Source of the DNA: Schizochytrium sp. CCTCC M209059
Lineage: Eukaryota > Sar > Bigyra > Thraustochytrida > Thraustochytriidae
DNA: 64,000 nt
Direction: 5' to 3'
Assembly (NCBI GenBank): GCA_000818945.1
Contig: KN805434.1
Span: 114,494-178,493 of the forward strand
A program made the position numbers and the translations under genes. Positions 1 to 10,268 of this stretch are shown piece after piece. The notes under the pieces are model-generated. The model made no database searches. It was not told the origin of the DNA and was given only the letters and a program-made list of their open reading frames with translations. The first letter of the stretch is position 1. Every line of letters begins with the position of its first letter.

Positions 1-172
1 CAATTCCTTTTCCAATCGCTACCTTCTTCCTTGGGCCCTCCCTGGCCAACAGGTCAGCATTCTCCACATCCTGCTCAGTGGCTGCCTCGGACCCGCGCGT
101 CGTCGCTCCTAGGTCCGTCAGTGCTGCCATCTCGAGTTCCTCTTCATCCCTGCCGGAGCTTGACGTCAACAT
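1..172 (-). CDS. N-terminal fragment of a protein running off the window edge
   Basis: On the minus strand an ATG at 172 (A at -3) opens a frame that stays open to base 1, giving 57 residues. The segment is Ser/Glu-rich at first and becomes basic near the edge (GPRKKVAIGKGI). A second in-frame ATG lies at 130. A stop lies upstream of 172, so this is a plausible true N-terminus. The end loosely recalls the basic stretch before the heme-binding part of cytochrome b5-type proteins, but that is too short to assign. Function is unknown; the rest lies outside the window. Confidence 0.4.
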   Translation of the reverse strand, partial: MLTSSSGRDEEELEMAALTDLGATTRGSEAATEQDVENADLLAREGPRKKVAIGKGI

Positions 173-1121
173 CTTCTTCGCGCCGCTTGCCACTTGTTGC
201 GCGTCGCCTTGCCCGGCCGAGACCCGCGCTTGCTGCGCTTGCCTCGCCGCTAATCTGAAGCGCGTTTGCTAGCCCTCTGCCACCGGTCTGCGAAGGCGAT
301 ACCAGCGTGCCGGGACTGTCACAAAGGCTGTCGTCACAACTTTTCATTCACTCTTGCTCCTGCTCCTGCTCCTCTTGCTCTTGCTCTTGCTCTTGCTTCT
401 GCTCCTGCTCCTGCTCCAGAAGTACTAGTTCTACTGGTTCTTGGCGCTCGAGTCCGCCATGGTCTCCGTCGCGCTCCTGCTCCTCGCCTCACATACCGTG
501 TACGTACGTACATGTAACGCGTAGGAATCGCTCCTCTCCTCGCGCCTCCGAGAGCGGCGTCTTCTCCGTTGAGACCGGCGGCAAGGTCGGGGAACACGGC
601 TTCCGTTGGCGGCGCAGGCTGCAGGAAGAACAAGGGCGGGATGCCCGCGGACGCGGAGAGAGAGCACATGCGTCAATCAGTCCGAGGAAAGTCAGGAAAG
701 TCAACCTTGGACGAAGAATTTGGCTTGGCGCGCCGCGGCTTGCCTCGGTGACCACCCAAGTTGGACTCGAGGACAAAAAACACTCGTCGCCTTGGCTTGC
801 TTGCTTGGTGGGTTCCGAGTCACTGTCAGTCGAGAAGAGCATCCTGGCCGTGCAGTGGTATACGTAAAGTGTGATGCATGCATGTATGCGACGCCGTGAA
901 GGACATTTTTGATCCAACCTCGCGTGATACGAGTCCATAAAGCGAACGGAAGCGAACGAGGCGACCAAGCCTGCAGCAGCGCAGGGATAGCACGATACAG
1001 GGAAGCCCTGAAGATGGCAGGTTCAAGTTGGTTGGCCCGATTGGTTGCATGCGAAGAATGAAGAACACTGATGCCAAATAGGTTCTTTATCAAGCTTGCT
1101 ACTAGCGAGCTAGCTAACTAG
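173..1121. other. Intergenic, low complexity, no supported gene
   Basis: Between the 5' end of the edge gene and the 3' end of the TANGO6-like gene. It contains a CTCCTG/CTCTTG-type pyrimidine-rich stretch at about 350-420 and a tacgtacgtacatg motif near 500. Open frames here overlap one another on both strands and show no domain or codon signal. Confidence 0.5.
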
Positions 1122-4100
1122 CTACAGCTCCTCAATGCCGAGACTAACGCGAAGCACCTTGTCCTGCTGGTCCGGAAAGGCGAATCTGCGCATGAGGCCA
1201 TCGAGCACACCGCGGGCACGGTCGCAGTGAAACCGCACCACGCGGTCCTCGTCACGATCGCCCGTGTCATTGATGATGCGCATGGCCTCGCGAAGATCGG
1301 CAGGAATTTCTTGCAAGCCCTGCGTTCCCTCGACGGCAGCAGCGCCTTCGACCACCTTAAGCAGCACATAGGCTGCGGCGCGTCGCGCAGAAACAGACTT
1401 GTCAAACGTCATGACGCCCTTGGCAAGCGCCACGGCGCCTTGCGCGTACTGAAAGGCAGCCCAGGGCGCCAGGGCGCAGAGATCTGCCAGATTCGAAAGA
1501 CAGCTCGTGCAGTACATGTCGGCCAGCTCCGCAGGAGGCTTGGCAACCGGGCGTTCCCGCCTCGTTCCAGCCGACGAGGTCACATAACGTCCCTGAGCAT
1601 CCACGTGCCCGGAACCTTGCCTCGAAGCACCCGCCGTTCGACCTGAGGCCCCGAAGCAAAAAGCACGAATCAGCCGAGGCGCGAACGCAGGGAGCATTTC
1701 GCCAGCACGCTTTGCCGCGCTCGCCAACGCTTCGCCCAGGCGTATTCGAACTGTGATTGGGACGCTGTTCTCGTCCAAAAAGAGATCGACAAGCTTGGGA
1801 AACAAGTCGCGCGGGTAACGCGTGCTCGCCGTGGCAATGGCACGTACGCACGTCAGGTAGACGTACGAGTCGTCATCTTGAAGCGTGGCGACCAAGGTAT
1901 TAACAATGCCTTCAAAGTGCTGCTCACTCGGCCGCAAGGGCCCTGTCATTATCGCCGAGAGCTTGTCGAGGCCCATGGCACGCACCGGCGGGTCTTTGCT
2001 ACGGAGGTCGTCGTCTGCCTCGGCGATGCGACGACCGATCGGATCAATCGTGTCGACTTCGTCCTGTGCTTCGGCGCTTCGGTTCTGCGGGGTCCAGCGC
2101 GATTCACCGTCGCCGCCATGACGCTGCGTCGGCGTTGTCAAAATAGCTACGCGAACAGCACCAGCAAGTTCGGCAATTTCACCAGCCAGGGCGCGAACGG
2201 ATGCTTGCGCGTTATCTTGGGCATGCAAAGGATCGATCGATCCAACAATATTCTTGTCCACTCGCTGTTGTCCCCGCTGTTGCTGCTGCTGTTGCTGTCC
2301 GATAATTTGGTCGACCACGTCGGGTTCATCCATTCGCCCAAGCGCCGACAGCGGCGCTAGCATTTCCTCAAGGACCCGGAATCGCGAAAAGTGTGACGTT
2401 GGTGCCGCATCCGTCTTGGAGATGCTCTTTGACCGAGGGACGTCTGGCCACAAGTCTGCGTTGGCATCCCCTGATGCCAGCGACGCAGCCATGGCCAGCG
2501 CCACAGGAGCGATCTCGAGCGCGAAACCGGCGCGACCGCCCGAGCCCGCGTGGCGATTTTCTGTTTCCTGAAAGGCTGCGTCTTCATAGCGCCAAAGACC
2601 GAGCGCGTGCGCACATGCACGAAGCAGACGAGCGATTCCGCGCGCGACAGATTCCACATCAACATGATCGCGCGAAAGAGCAAAGGTAGACTGCACCTCG
2701 AGCAAGCCCTGCACCAACGCCACATCAGCGGCAACTTGGGGATCAAGCTCGGCATCGCCCTGGTTTTGATCGTCAAGAATTCGCGCAATGCCTTCCAAAG
2801 ACTGCGCAAAAAGACCATTTTGAAGCGCTGCGGCCCGTGAGTGCCGACCGACAACTTGCAAGACGAGATGCGCACGTGAGGTGGGATCCAATCCCTCCGT
2901 ATAGGCGACATCCTCATTGTCAGCATGCTCTGGAAGAATCCCGTCACTGACAGAAATGGACGGCGCATGTCCTTGCAATGAGGCATCGTCCTCGCTTGTT
3001 GCCAAACTTTCGAGTAGCACGAGGCCACCCGAAGCCGACCGACGCAGCGCGAGCCGGCGGGTCTTGTTCTCTACGTACCAGCCAAACGCACCCGAAATGG
3101 CAGCAAACTTGCGCACAAGGCGTACACCAGCATTTGCATCAACGTGGTCGAGCCAAAGTCGTACAAGTGCCTGTGCCTCGCCTTCGCCGCGACAGTTCAT
3201 GATTGAAGCAAAGTGCATGATTTCCAATGCAGGCGTCAGAACCACCTCGAGGATTTTGAGGAGGGCAGGATCTGGTGGGGCAGCAGCCATGAGAATGCGG
3301 GCAAATTCAAGCGCCTGCAAGATGGCTGGCTCCTCGCTTGGCTGACCGAGCGCCTTGACCAGCGGCTGTATCACTTGCTCGGAAGCCAGGTCAGCATCAA
3401 CGCGCGCGAGTTCGTTGACAGTCATGACTGCAGAGCGACGTACGAGTGCGCCGCGCGTCTTGTCCGTGTCTTGTAGACTGCCGCGAATGAGATCCACGAG
3501 CTGGCTGGCAACGGCTGAACGGCTTTCGGGTTTTTGAACGAGAAGACCAGAAACTTGCTGGAAGGCTTGAATGTTGCCATGCGGAACGTTGGTAAGCATC
3601 GTGGTCATGACTGCGAGCACGCCCCCGCGCTTGGGCACCAAGGCCGAGAGTCGCCTACCCAGTGCGCCGCGCAAAGCACTTTGGCGCGGCGAAGGTTTAC
3701 CGGCAGTCAAAAGTGTCCGCGCATACTTGGCCTGCAATTGCAACGCGCGTAAATAACCAGTGACGTGCAATCTTGTGCCTCGAATCTCCTCAAGCACGGG
3801 ATGTCCGAGCGCCACGGCGATGAGGCACATGTCCCCAAGGTACCGGTCTTGGAGAAATTGTGCGTACATGGGTGTTTGACAAAATGCGTCAAGGATTTGA
3901 GCGGTGTCCTCGCACAAGCTGCGGTTGCTAAAGTATTCTGTAAAACCTCGATTCCGGATCGATTCATCGAGCCTGAGCGAGGATGGTGTGTCGCGCCCCG
4001 TTGACCATTCCGTTGGGTCTGGTTCGAGGCCAAAGACGCCCTGGTCCGATGCTAGCGCTAAATATGGATAAACTGCCCAGCACAAGAGGATTTCAAGTAA

Positions 4101-4331
4101 CACCTGCACGCTGACCTGTTGTGCCACGCTGATCATGGACTCCTTGGGCACCTGCGAAGGTGGCGGCGTTGGGCCTGTCGTCTTGTCGACATTGCTCATG
4201 GGCTCCGCCTCGCGTCGTGCCGCGAGCTCTGCGCGCAGGAGCTCCAGGGAGCGCTCGCAGTGCGCGCGGAGCTCGTCTGCGCTTGCTCCGCGCGCCGCTT
4301 CGGACCGTACGAAGGCCGCCGCATCCTCCAT
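1122..4331 (-). CDS. TANGO6: TANGO6/RTP1-like HEAT-repeat protein
   Basis: 1069 residues in one exon. Start chosen at the ATG at 4331 (A at -3, G at +4); the open frame continues upstream only through non-ATG codons. The protein is helical and HEAT-like throughout. Its C-terminal third carries the two blocks typical of the TANGO6/RTP1 family: the first near residues 800-880 (DDDSYVYLTCVRAIA, then RIRLGEALASAAKRAGE), the second near 935-1010 (SCLSNLADLCALAP, then SARRAAAYVLLKVVEG). Family members act in Golgi organisation in animals and, in yeast (Rtp1), in cytoplasmic assembly and nuclear import of RNA polymerase II. A disordered linker near residues 690-700 holds a short glutamine run. Housekeeping role inferred from the family; the N-terminal half is poorly conserved and assigned by continuity only. 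Confidence 0.72.
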   Translation of the reverse strand: MEDAAAFVRSEAARGASADELRAHCERSLELLRAELAARREAEPMSNVDKTTGPTPPPSQVPKESMISVAQQVSVQVLLEILLCWAVYPYLALASDQGVFGLEPDPTEWSTGRDTPSSLRLDESIRNRGFTEYFSNRSLCEDTAQILDAFCQTPMYAQFLQDRYLGDMCLIAVALGHPVLEEIRGTRLHVTGYLRALQLQAKYARTLLTAGKPSPRQSALRGALGRRLSALVPKRGGVLAVMTTMLTNVPHGNIQAFQQVSGLLVQKPESRSAVASQLVDLIRGSLQDTDKTRGALVRRSAVMTVNELARVDADLASEQVIQPLVKALGQPSEEPAILQALEFARILMAAAPPDPALLKILEVVLTPALEIMHFASIMNCRGEGEAQALVRLWLDHVDANAGVRLVRKFAAISGAFGWYVENKTRRLALRRSASGGLVLLESLATSEDDASLQGHAPSISVSDGILPEHADNEDVAYTEGLDPTSRAHLVLQVVGRHSRAAALQNGLFAQSLEGIARILDDQNQGDAELDPQVAADVALVQGLLEVQSTFALSRDHVDVESVARGIARLLRACAHALGLWRYEDAAFQETENRHAGSGGRAGFALEIAPVALAMAASLASGDANADLWPDVPRSKSISKTDAAPTSHFSRFRVLEEMLAPLSALGRMDEPDVVDQIIGQQQQQQQRGQQRVDKNIVGSIDPLHAQDNAQASVRALAGEIAELAGAVRVAILTTPTQRHGGDGESRWTPQNRSAEAQDEVDTIDPIGRRIAEADDDLRSKDPPVRAMGLDKLSAIMTGPLRPSEQHFEGIVNTLVATLQDDDSYVYLTCVRAIATASTRYPRDLFPKLVDLFLDENSVPITVRIRLGEALASAAKRAGEMLPAFAPRLIRAFCFGASGRTAGASRQGSGHVDAQGRYVTSSAGTRRERPVAKPPAELADMYCTSCLSNLADLCALAPWAAFQYAQGAVALAKGVMTFDKSVSARRAAAYVLLKVVEGAAAVEGTQGLQEIPADLREAMRIINDTGDRDEDRVVRFHCDRARGVLDGLMRRFAFPDQQDKVLRVSLGIEEL

Positions 4332-4632
4332 GGTTTTCGAGAATTCGGGGTTTGCTTGCTTGCTTCGCCTTGCCAAAGGTTTGCCTCCGAGTCAGCTTGA
4401 CCAAATAAACAAAAGGAGGACAAGGAGAACAAGGAGAAACTTAAGGAGAGTGGTTTGCGAGGGAGGGGAGAAAAGCGCTCACGCAAAATGCCCAGCACTA
4501 GATCTCTACGTACAGGGAAATTGAAAGAGTAAGGAAAAGGGTATTTGGTCGTTGTCAAGCCTGGGAAGGAAAGATGCACGCAAATGTTAAGGGAAAGTCA
4601 AGAAAAGGTTACTTGCTTGTTTTGACGAATGA

Positions 4633-5976
4633 TCATGCGTAGGACGCGTTCCCTCGAACAGCTCGCTTTCGTTCGAGCCCGCCTTGGATCGTTGCTGCTA
4701 GATGACCCTTGCGAGCTGCATCACGAGGCTGGGGACCGCAAAGGTCTTCAACCTGAAAAGTGTTGCGACCAAAGAATTTGCGCGTGGCGCGCGGCGTGTC
4801 GAGCGCATCGAGAGCTTCCCAGCTAGGAAACTCGTGCTGAAGAAAGGCAAAAGCCTTGCGGGAAATGATGTTTGCGTCCGTCCGGAACTCGAGAATGGAG
4901 TGTGTTGCAGCGTCGACACGAAGCACTCGTTGGGCTATTGCGTGGACAAAGCCGCAGTAGGCGTGCTCGTCGAGCTTGTTGACGAACATGTCGGCAAGCA
5001 AGAAAAAGGAAGCAGAGAGCTTGGCAAAGGTAAGCGTGTCCTTGCCTTGCGTATCGAGGGCCCAGTCTCGCTCGGCGAGCTCGTAGCCATAGCCTGCGTC
5101 GTGGTAGCCGAGAATGGCAATTTGCAATTTACGACACAATAGCAGATATCCTTCTCGCGAGAGCGTATTGTTTTCATCAATGTCGGCTGCAAGCCAAAAG
5201 AGCGTAACAAGAGCATTGAACTGCGGGCTCTCGCGAAAGGATTCCCGCATCAGCACTGCGCGGTCCGAGGCGAAAGACCGGCTCAACGCTGCGCGTTTTT
5301 CTTTGAGCATGGAATCATTGTTCTCGATAAAGTCTTGAATGCGGCGACGAATATCGCGCACTTTGGGCCGGTGGCCAAAGAGAGCCAGAACATCGGCGTC
5401 AAAGCTCGAATCGTGCGATTTGAGGTCATCGAAAGTGAGACGACGCTTTGCGGACCTGATGTAGTCGGCATTCATGTCTGCGAGCCAGCTTGGCGTGGGG
5501 TAGACTTCGGGCGCCTCGTCCTCCACGACACTCGCTTTGGAGCGGAATGGGTCGCTACTACGACGGGCCTGCGTCTGGGCGTTCTTACGGACAAGCAAGT
5601 CGACGAACTCGAGACCAAGCACGCTTCGGCGCTGAAGAAAGGGCTCCCACTCGCTTTCGCCATTTTGCATGCGAGGAAGCGTTGGTTTGAGCTCGAAGAG
5701 TCCGCAGAGACTTCCTTGTCGGAGCTGTTTCTCCATGTGTCTGCGTCTCGCTTCAGCAGCGCGTCGTGCGTTTTCTTCTTCTTGTTCTTTTGCAGCCTTG
5801 CTCGCCGCGACGACTGCCGCTTTGCGTGCAGTTGTGGTTCGCAAAAAGAGCGCCGTCGGCCCGAGTTCGCCAAAAATCTCTTGCGGGCTTTTTTCCGACG
5901 CCTTGATCTCCTCCGGGGATCTCTCGTCGACGGCGTCCATGCTCTGCAATTTGCTTTCGAGCTCAAGGTCGCCCAT
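4633..5976 (-). CDS. Unrecognised protein with one degenerate EF-hand-like loop
   Basis: 447 residues, single exon. Start at 5976 (MGDLELESK), A at -3, G at +4; the frame is open further upstream but only through low-complexity Lys/Arg/Ser coding. A charged Ala/Glu/Arg coiled coil spans about residues 45-95, and the rest is helical. DIDENNTLSREGY near residue 262 resembles an EF-hand calcium loop, but its acidic residue is at position 11 rather than 12, so calcium binding is doubtful. I do not recognise the family. It is divergent from the gene at 6604, with a 627-bp shared upstream region. Confidence 0.6.
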   Translation of the reverse strand: MGDLELESKLQSMDAVDERSPEEIKASEKSPQEIFGELGPTALFLRTTTARKAAVVAASKAAKEQEEENARRAAEARRRHMEKQLRQGSLCGLFELKPTLPRMQNGESEWEPFLQRRSVLGLEFVDLLVRKNAQTQARRSSDPFRSKASVVEDEAPEVYPTPSWLADMNADYIRSAKRRLTFDDLKSHDSSFDADVLALFGHRPKVRDIRRRIQDFIENNDSMLKEKRAALSRSFASDRAVLMRESFRESPQFNALVTLFWLAADIDENNTLSREGYLLLCRKLQIAILGYHDAGYGYELAERDWALDTQGKDTLTFAKLSASFFLLADMFVNKLDEHAYCGFVHAIAQRVLRVDAATHSILEFRTDANIISRKAFAFLQHEFPSWEALDALDTPRATRKFFGRNTFQVEDLCGPQPRDAARKGHLAATIQGGLERKRAVRGNASYA

Positions 5977-6603
5977 CCTGTTCCTTTCAAGAGGCTCGTT
6001 CGCGCGCGCAGTGCCAAAACGCGTCACCGATGTTCCTCCACGACACACGATACTCGCGCGAGCGAGAAGCAGAGCAAGCCTGACTCGCCCACCGAGCCGA
6101 CCGTCTCCCGACACGCCCTCTCGCAACTCGCAAATTGCCTCGGTGCCTGCGCCAACTTCGAGCCTTCTTTTCTCGCGCCAAACCTCCGCGCGATGGCCCG
6201 CCCAGTCGCGCGTTCCCAAGAAAGAGTCGAGCACGCGTGCACACCCCCTTTCGGGCGCGCGGCGCGAACGAACGACCCACACCGTCTGTCTATAAAAAAT
6301 AAAGTAAAAAGAAAAAGAAAAAGAAAAAGAAAAAGGAAAAGGGTTGCGCACACTTAACGAAAAAAGGGTTGCGCACGGGCGAGGTGGGTGGTGCAGCAGA
6401 CTCGAGACGAGTCGCCGCGCGCGTTGACGGCGACTTGCGCGGGTAGAGCGGCGCCTCGTAGCGCGTGAAGACGCAGCTGGCCGGAAGACGAAGACGCTCG
6501 CGTTAACCTCCGCTTCCCGCTTCCTGGCCGCGCGCCGCCGAGGGCTGGAAAAGAGGAAAGCAAGCAGCTCGCGGAACCGGCAGAGGAGTACGAGGCGAAG
6601 ACC
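5977..6603. promoter_or_regulatory. Divergent intergenic region (putative bidirectional promoter)
   Basis: Separates the 5' ends of two head-to-head genes. It contains an A-rich hexanucleotide array (GAAAAA-type, about 6308-6340) on the plus strand, i.e. a pyrimidine tract for the minus-strand gene. No TATA box is evident. Promoter role inferred from gene orientation only. Confidence 0.4.
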
Positions 6604-7434
6604 ATGGGCCGCGTGTCCAGGTACAAGCGTGCGAAGCAGACCTTTGACGTGGAGAATCTGTTCGGGAAGGTGAGCTCGCGGGACGATCCGATCTCGGAAA
6701 AGGCTGACGCGCGGCCACGCGGAAAAGACGCGCGCGCGGCGCGAGGAAAGCTCTTGCTCAAATTTGATGCGAACGGCGAACCGCTCAACGCCCCCAACAT
6801 CGAGGAACGCAAGAAAAGAAAGCTAGAGGCTGCCGCGCGACGTAGCAACAGAAAGACAGACGGCAAGAAGAGCGACAATGCTGGGGAAATTGAGATGGAC
6901 CCTGCAGGCTTCAAGATCGAAGGCAAGCGGAAGAACGAGTCGTTCCGTGAATTTCATGCGCGCGTGAACCGAGCCACGCAAGAAGAGCTTACGCGTCAGC
7001 GCAAGGGTACGACGCGATCTTCGGCCAAGGGCAAGGAGTACCTTCGACGTAAGAAGGATAAGGAAAGGGAGCGCAAGTTGAACAAGCAACGTGAGCGCGA
7101 GGGCGACATGGACGAACGCGAGCGTCGAATTTACCAGCAGGATGAGCGCAGCAAGCGTCGCCGCGTCAACGATGTGGCCGACGCGCCTCCCGAGTTTGAG
7201 GCCTCTCACATGCTACGGAAGCATGCTTCGAATCCATCGACGAACCGAGACCGTTTTGCAAAGCTGAGCTTCGCTGTACCCACGGGCGGAAGCAGCTCGA
7301 GCAGCTCGAGTAGCGGTGCGCAAGGCGGAAAGAAATCTGACTACGAAAAGCTGCAACTCGAGCAAATGCGCGAACGTGTGCAAGCTCGCTACGCGGAGAT
7401 TCGCAAGCGGCGTCGAGAACAGTCGACCTTGTAA
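6604..7434 (+). CDS. Basic coiled-coil nuclear/nucleolar protein, CCDC137-like
   Basis: 276 residues, one exon, start ATG at 6604 in ideal context (A at -3, G at +4). Extremely rich in Lys/Arg/Glu with several basic clusters that could be nuclear or nucleolar localisation signals. The segment ESFREFHARVNRATQEEL near residues 115-132 resembles the core of CCDC137-type proteins, which are small basic nuclear proteins. A Ser/Gly linker (residues about 222-240) precedes a final charged helix (KLQLEQMRERVQARYAEIRKR). RNA or ribosome-biogenesis involvement is only inferred from composition; the family call is tentative. Confidence 0.6.
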   Translation: MGRVSRYKRAKQTFDVENLFGKVSSRDDPISEKADARPRGKDARAARGKLLLKFDANGEPLNAPNIEERKKRKLEAAARRSNRKTDGKKSDNAGEIEMDPAGFKIEGKRKNESFREFHARVNRATQEELTRQRKGTTRSSAKGKEYLRRKKDKERERKLNKQREREGDMDERERRIYQQDERSKRRRVNDVADAPPEFEASHMLRKHASNPSTNRDRFAKLSFAVPTGGSSSSSSSSGAQGGKKSDYEKLQLEQMRERVQARYAEIRKRRREQSTL

Positions 7435-8423
7435 GTCATGGTCTGCTGTGTATTTTGAGTTTTCTCCGATTGTCCGCCTGCATGGCGACTTTCTTCTGTC
7501 AACTTTATACTCGTCGGGCTGTCTCTTGTTATGTTTGNNNNNNNNNNNNNNNNNNNNNNNNNNNNNNNNNNNNNNNNNNNNNNNNNNNNNNNNNNNNNNN
7601 NNNNNNNNNNNNNNNNNNNNNNNNNNNNNNNNNNNNNNNNNNNNNNNNNNNNNNNNNNNCTCTCCTCTCCTCTCCTCTCCTCTCCGATCTCGTCTCGATT
7701 CGTTTGGATTCGTCTTCGCATCTTCTCTCCTTTCTCATCCGTTTGTTGTAGGAACAGGCTTACGAGGACATCGTGCACAACACTGACACCTCTTCGCCTC
7801 TTGTTCTTCTTCGTCTAAACCTAGACCCAAGTATGTACACGCGGCGAAGACTATCTTCGCCGCGCAGCAAAGAGAAACCTGCCGGGCACTGCATGCCACG
7901 TACGTCCCTCATTCTCGAAAGCCGCTCCTCGTCGCCACCGGCTGCAGCTCGTAAACCCACCCGGCGCACTACTACTACTCGTCCCCAAGTCTGCACCGCA
8001 TCTCGCGAAACGCCACGACGGCCGGTCCCGCGCACGCGACCCGGCGGCATCTCCTCCTTCGCCATCCCTTCCTCTACCACCGGGTCCGGTACGGGGCGGC
8101 CGCGCTTTACAGGGCGGCGAGCGAGTGGCGGCACCACATACCGCTACATACTGCGTACCCGGAGCCAGACGCGCGCAGCGAGGCAGCTCGCCAGGCAGCT
8201 AGCTCGCGAGCGCCGCGCGGACGAGCGAGGCCGGCAGCGGCGGCTGCGCCTCGGCGTAGAACCCTTCGGCCGGTCGGGTCCCTCGGGCGGGGCCGCGGGG
8301 TCTTTCATCGGGGCCGAGCGTGGTGCCCGTCATTGGGTGGCGCTCACGGCCCCGAGGCTGCCGACGGCTGGCCAGGACCGCGGCGGACGCACACGCGCGA
8401 CCGCGCGCGCAGGCGCGGGGAGG
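7435..8423. other. Intergenic with assembly gap and TCTCC repeat
   Basis: Holds an N run at 7538-7659 bordered on the right by a perfect TCTCC pentamer array (7660-7685), so the gap probably marks a collapsed microsatellite. The rest is the 5' region of the OTU gene. A frame in phase with that gene is open from 7773, but its composition (Ser/Thr/Arg-rich) looks non-coding; a longer N-terminus cannot be excluded. Confidence 0.5.
7538..7659. other. Assembly gap (122 N)
   Basis: Run of N adjoining a TCTCC microsatellite; true length and content unknown. Confidence 0.99.
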
Positions 8424-10268
8424 ATGAGCGCGGAGGAGCTGAGGTGCGCGAGGTGCGCCGTGGACTGCGCGAAGTCGAGCTTTAGCAAGTCGCAGCTGCG
8501 CAAGCGGGAGGCTCGGAAATGCAAACCTTGCGTGCAGGCTGCCCAGGTGGAGGCCGGCGAGGCGCCAACCACGGCGAAGAGCTCGGAGGTCACGAGCAAG
8601 CCGACGCGCGAGGCGCATGAGGAGACGAAGAAGGGTCTCCAGCGAACTGATGACGCAGCAGAGCTCAAAATGAGCTCCAAAAAGACCTCGTCTGCCGGCA
8701 AGTCACCCGTGGAGTCCGAGGGCTCGCCAATTTCGGTAAGCCACACTCAGGACTTTGACTCAGACTCTTCGCTTTCGGCCACGGAGACTGGCGCCGCAAA
8801 GATGTTGTCTCGTGAAAAGGAGGAAGCAACGGCAAGCTCAGCGGACAACACTGCGAAAGCTTTGCGCGAAAAATACATGAAGAAAATCGTCCAGGTCTTC
8901 GGACCGGATTGCACGACCCAAGTGGAAGGTCTGTCGCTCGCAAAACTCAAGAAGCTGGCTCAAAATAAAACATCTCAGACCGCAGAGCCTCGAACAAAGT
9001 CGAAACCAACGTCCTTTGGACCCGCCGCCAAGTCTGCAGATTCTGCAGCAACAGAGGCAAAAGCGACCAAAGTCAGTAGTGATAAGACGAAGCTTCTCTC
9101 CCGAGCCAAGGAACTGCTCTGCGAACTTGACTACTTCACGCCGAAACTTTCTTCGTCCATTCTCCGGAAATTTGAAAACAAATATGAATCTCTCGTCGAG
9201 CTGCTCGAAAAGGAGGTCGCCAAGAACAAAAAGGCAGAGAAAACTGCTGCTAAATCAACCTCGAAAAAGGACGGGAAGAAACGGAAGCGGGCGCGTTTAT
9301 CGAGCGTAGATAGCAACGACAGCGAAGGCGGCGCGAAGGCCAAGATTGCATCTTCATCCTCTCACGCTTCAACGTCGTCGGTTTCATCGGACGAGGAGGA
9401 AGAGACAAACCACGTGAAGAAGAAGGCCGAGAAAAAGTCCAAGTCGGTAAAGAAGAAAAAGAAACAAGAAACCGAGGCCAACGCGAAACAGGCAGAGGGG
9501 CCGCTAGTATGCGACAAGTGCGACGGCGCGCACGAGACGCAGCGTTGCCCGCACTACAAGAAATCACGCGAGAAACACCCCGACGCGCAGCGACGCAAGG
9601 CTATTGCAGGGCTTGGCGGTGCGGGCGGAAATATGTTTGTCGCAGCCCAAGACGCACGCGTCTATCCACAACCTGGCGACGGGAGTTGCTTGTATCACTC
9701 CATGTTCCGCGGGCTTCGTGGCGAAGGCCCATCGTCAACTCACGCGTTGCGCCAGGCCCTCGCACGCTGGGTACGCAACAATGCCAACGTAAAGATTGCC
9801 GATACACCCGTCAATGAATGGGTCCGGTGGGACGCACAATGTTCTGTAGAGACATACTGCAGACGAATGCAGAGCTACGCGTGGGGAGGCGGCATTGAGA
9901 TGGCGGCGTTTTCGCGACTTTTCGGCATCCAGGTGGACGTGTATGAGCGTTCGCGTGGTGGCTTCAAGCGCATTTCTTGCTTTCTCGCGCCGCGTGAACC
10001 AAAACGTTGCATCAGTGTACTCTACTGCGGAGGCATTCACTACGATGCGCTCGAGATTCATGGTGCCAAACAACGGATTTCGCCTTCTCTCTCCGTCGCG
10101 CGGGGGCCGAAAAAGGTGCTGCACAAGAAGAGCAAAAGCTTCAAGCTCGCCTCGCTGTCGGCTTCGCGTGGGGCCAAGGGTCTCAAGGCTCAATCTTTTA
10201 TCGCTCGGCGCGATCGCGATAAGATGCGAGGCCTTTCTCGGGGCAAGCAGCGGAGGCGTGGCTGGTGA
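8424..10268 (+). CDS. OTU-family cysteine protease with N-terminal Cys cluster and CCHC knuckle
   Basis: 614 residues from the ATG at 8424. Residues 1-38 hold C-x2-C, an FSKSQLRK block and C-x2-C, the pattern of a Stc1-like zinc-binding domain. Residues about 40-360 are Ser/Lys-rich and disordered. CDKCDGAHETQRC near residue 362 fits a C-x2-C-x3-H-x4-C zinc knuckle. The C-terminal domain (about 412-540) is OTU: PGDGSCLYHSM supplies the aspartate and the nucleophilic cysteine, and GGIHYDALE the catalytic histidine. OTU enzymes remove ubiquitin, so this is likely an active deubiquitinase, possibly nucleic-acid-associated through its zinc modules (inference). The tail is very basic (KRGKQRRRG-like). 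A longer N-terminus from 7773 is possible. Confidence 0.78.
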   Translation: MSAEELRCARCAVDCAKSSFSKSQLRKREARKCKPCVQAAQVEAGEAPTTAKSSEVTSKPTREAHEETKKGLQRTDDAAELKMSSKKTSSAGKSPVESEGSPISVSHTQDFDSDSSLSATETGAAKMLSREKEEATASSADNTAKALREKYMKKIVQVFGPDCTTQVEGLSLAKLKKLAQNKTSQTAEPRTKSKPTSFGPAAKSADSAATEAKATKVSSDKTKLLSRAKELLCELDYFTPKLSSSILRKFENKYESLVELLEKEVAKNKKAEKTAAKSTSKKDGKKRKRARLSSVDSNDSEGGAKAKIASSSSHASTSSVSSDEEEETNHVKKKAEKKSKSVKKKKKQETEANAKQAEGPLVCDKCDGAHETQRCPHYKKSREKHPDAQRRKAIAGLGGAGGNMFVAAQDARVYPQPGDGSCLYHSMFRGLRGEGPSSTHALRQALARWVRNNANVKIADTPVNEWVRWDAQCSVETYCRRMQSYAWGGGIEMAAFSRLFGIQVDVYERSRGGFKRISCFLAPREPKRCISVLYCGGIHYDALEIHGAKQRISPSLSVARGPKKVLHKKSKSFKLASLSASRGAKGLKAQSFIARRDRDKMRGLSRGKQRRRGW

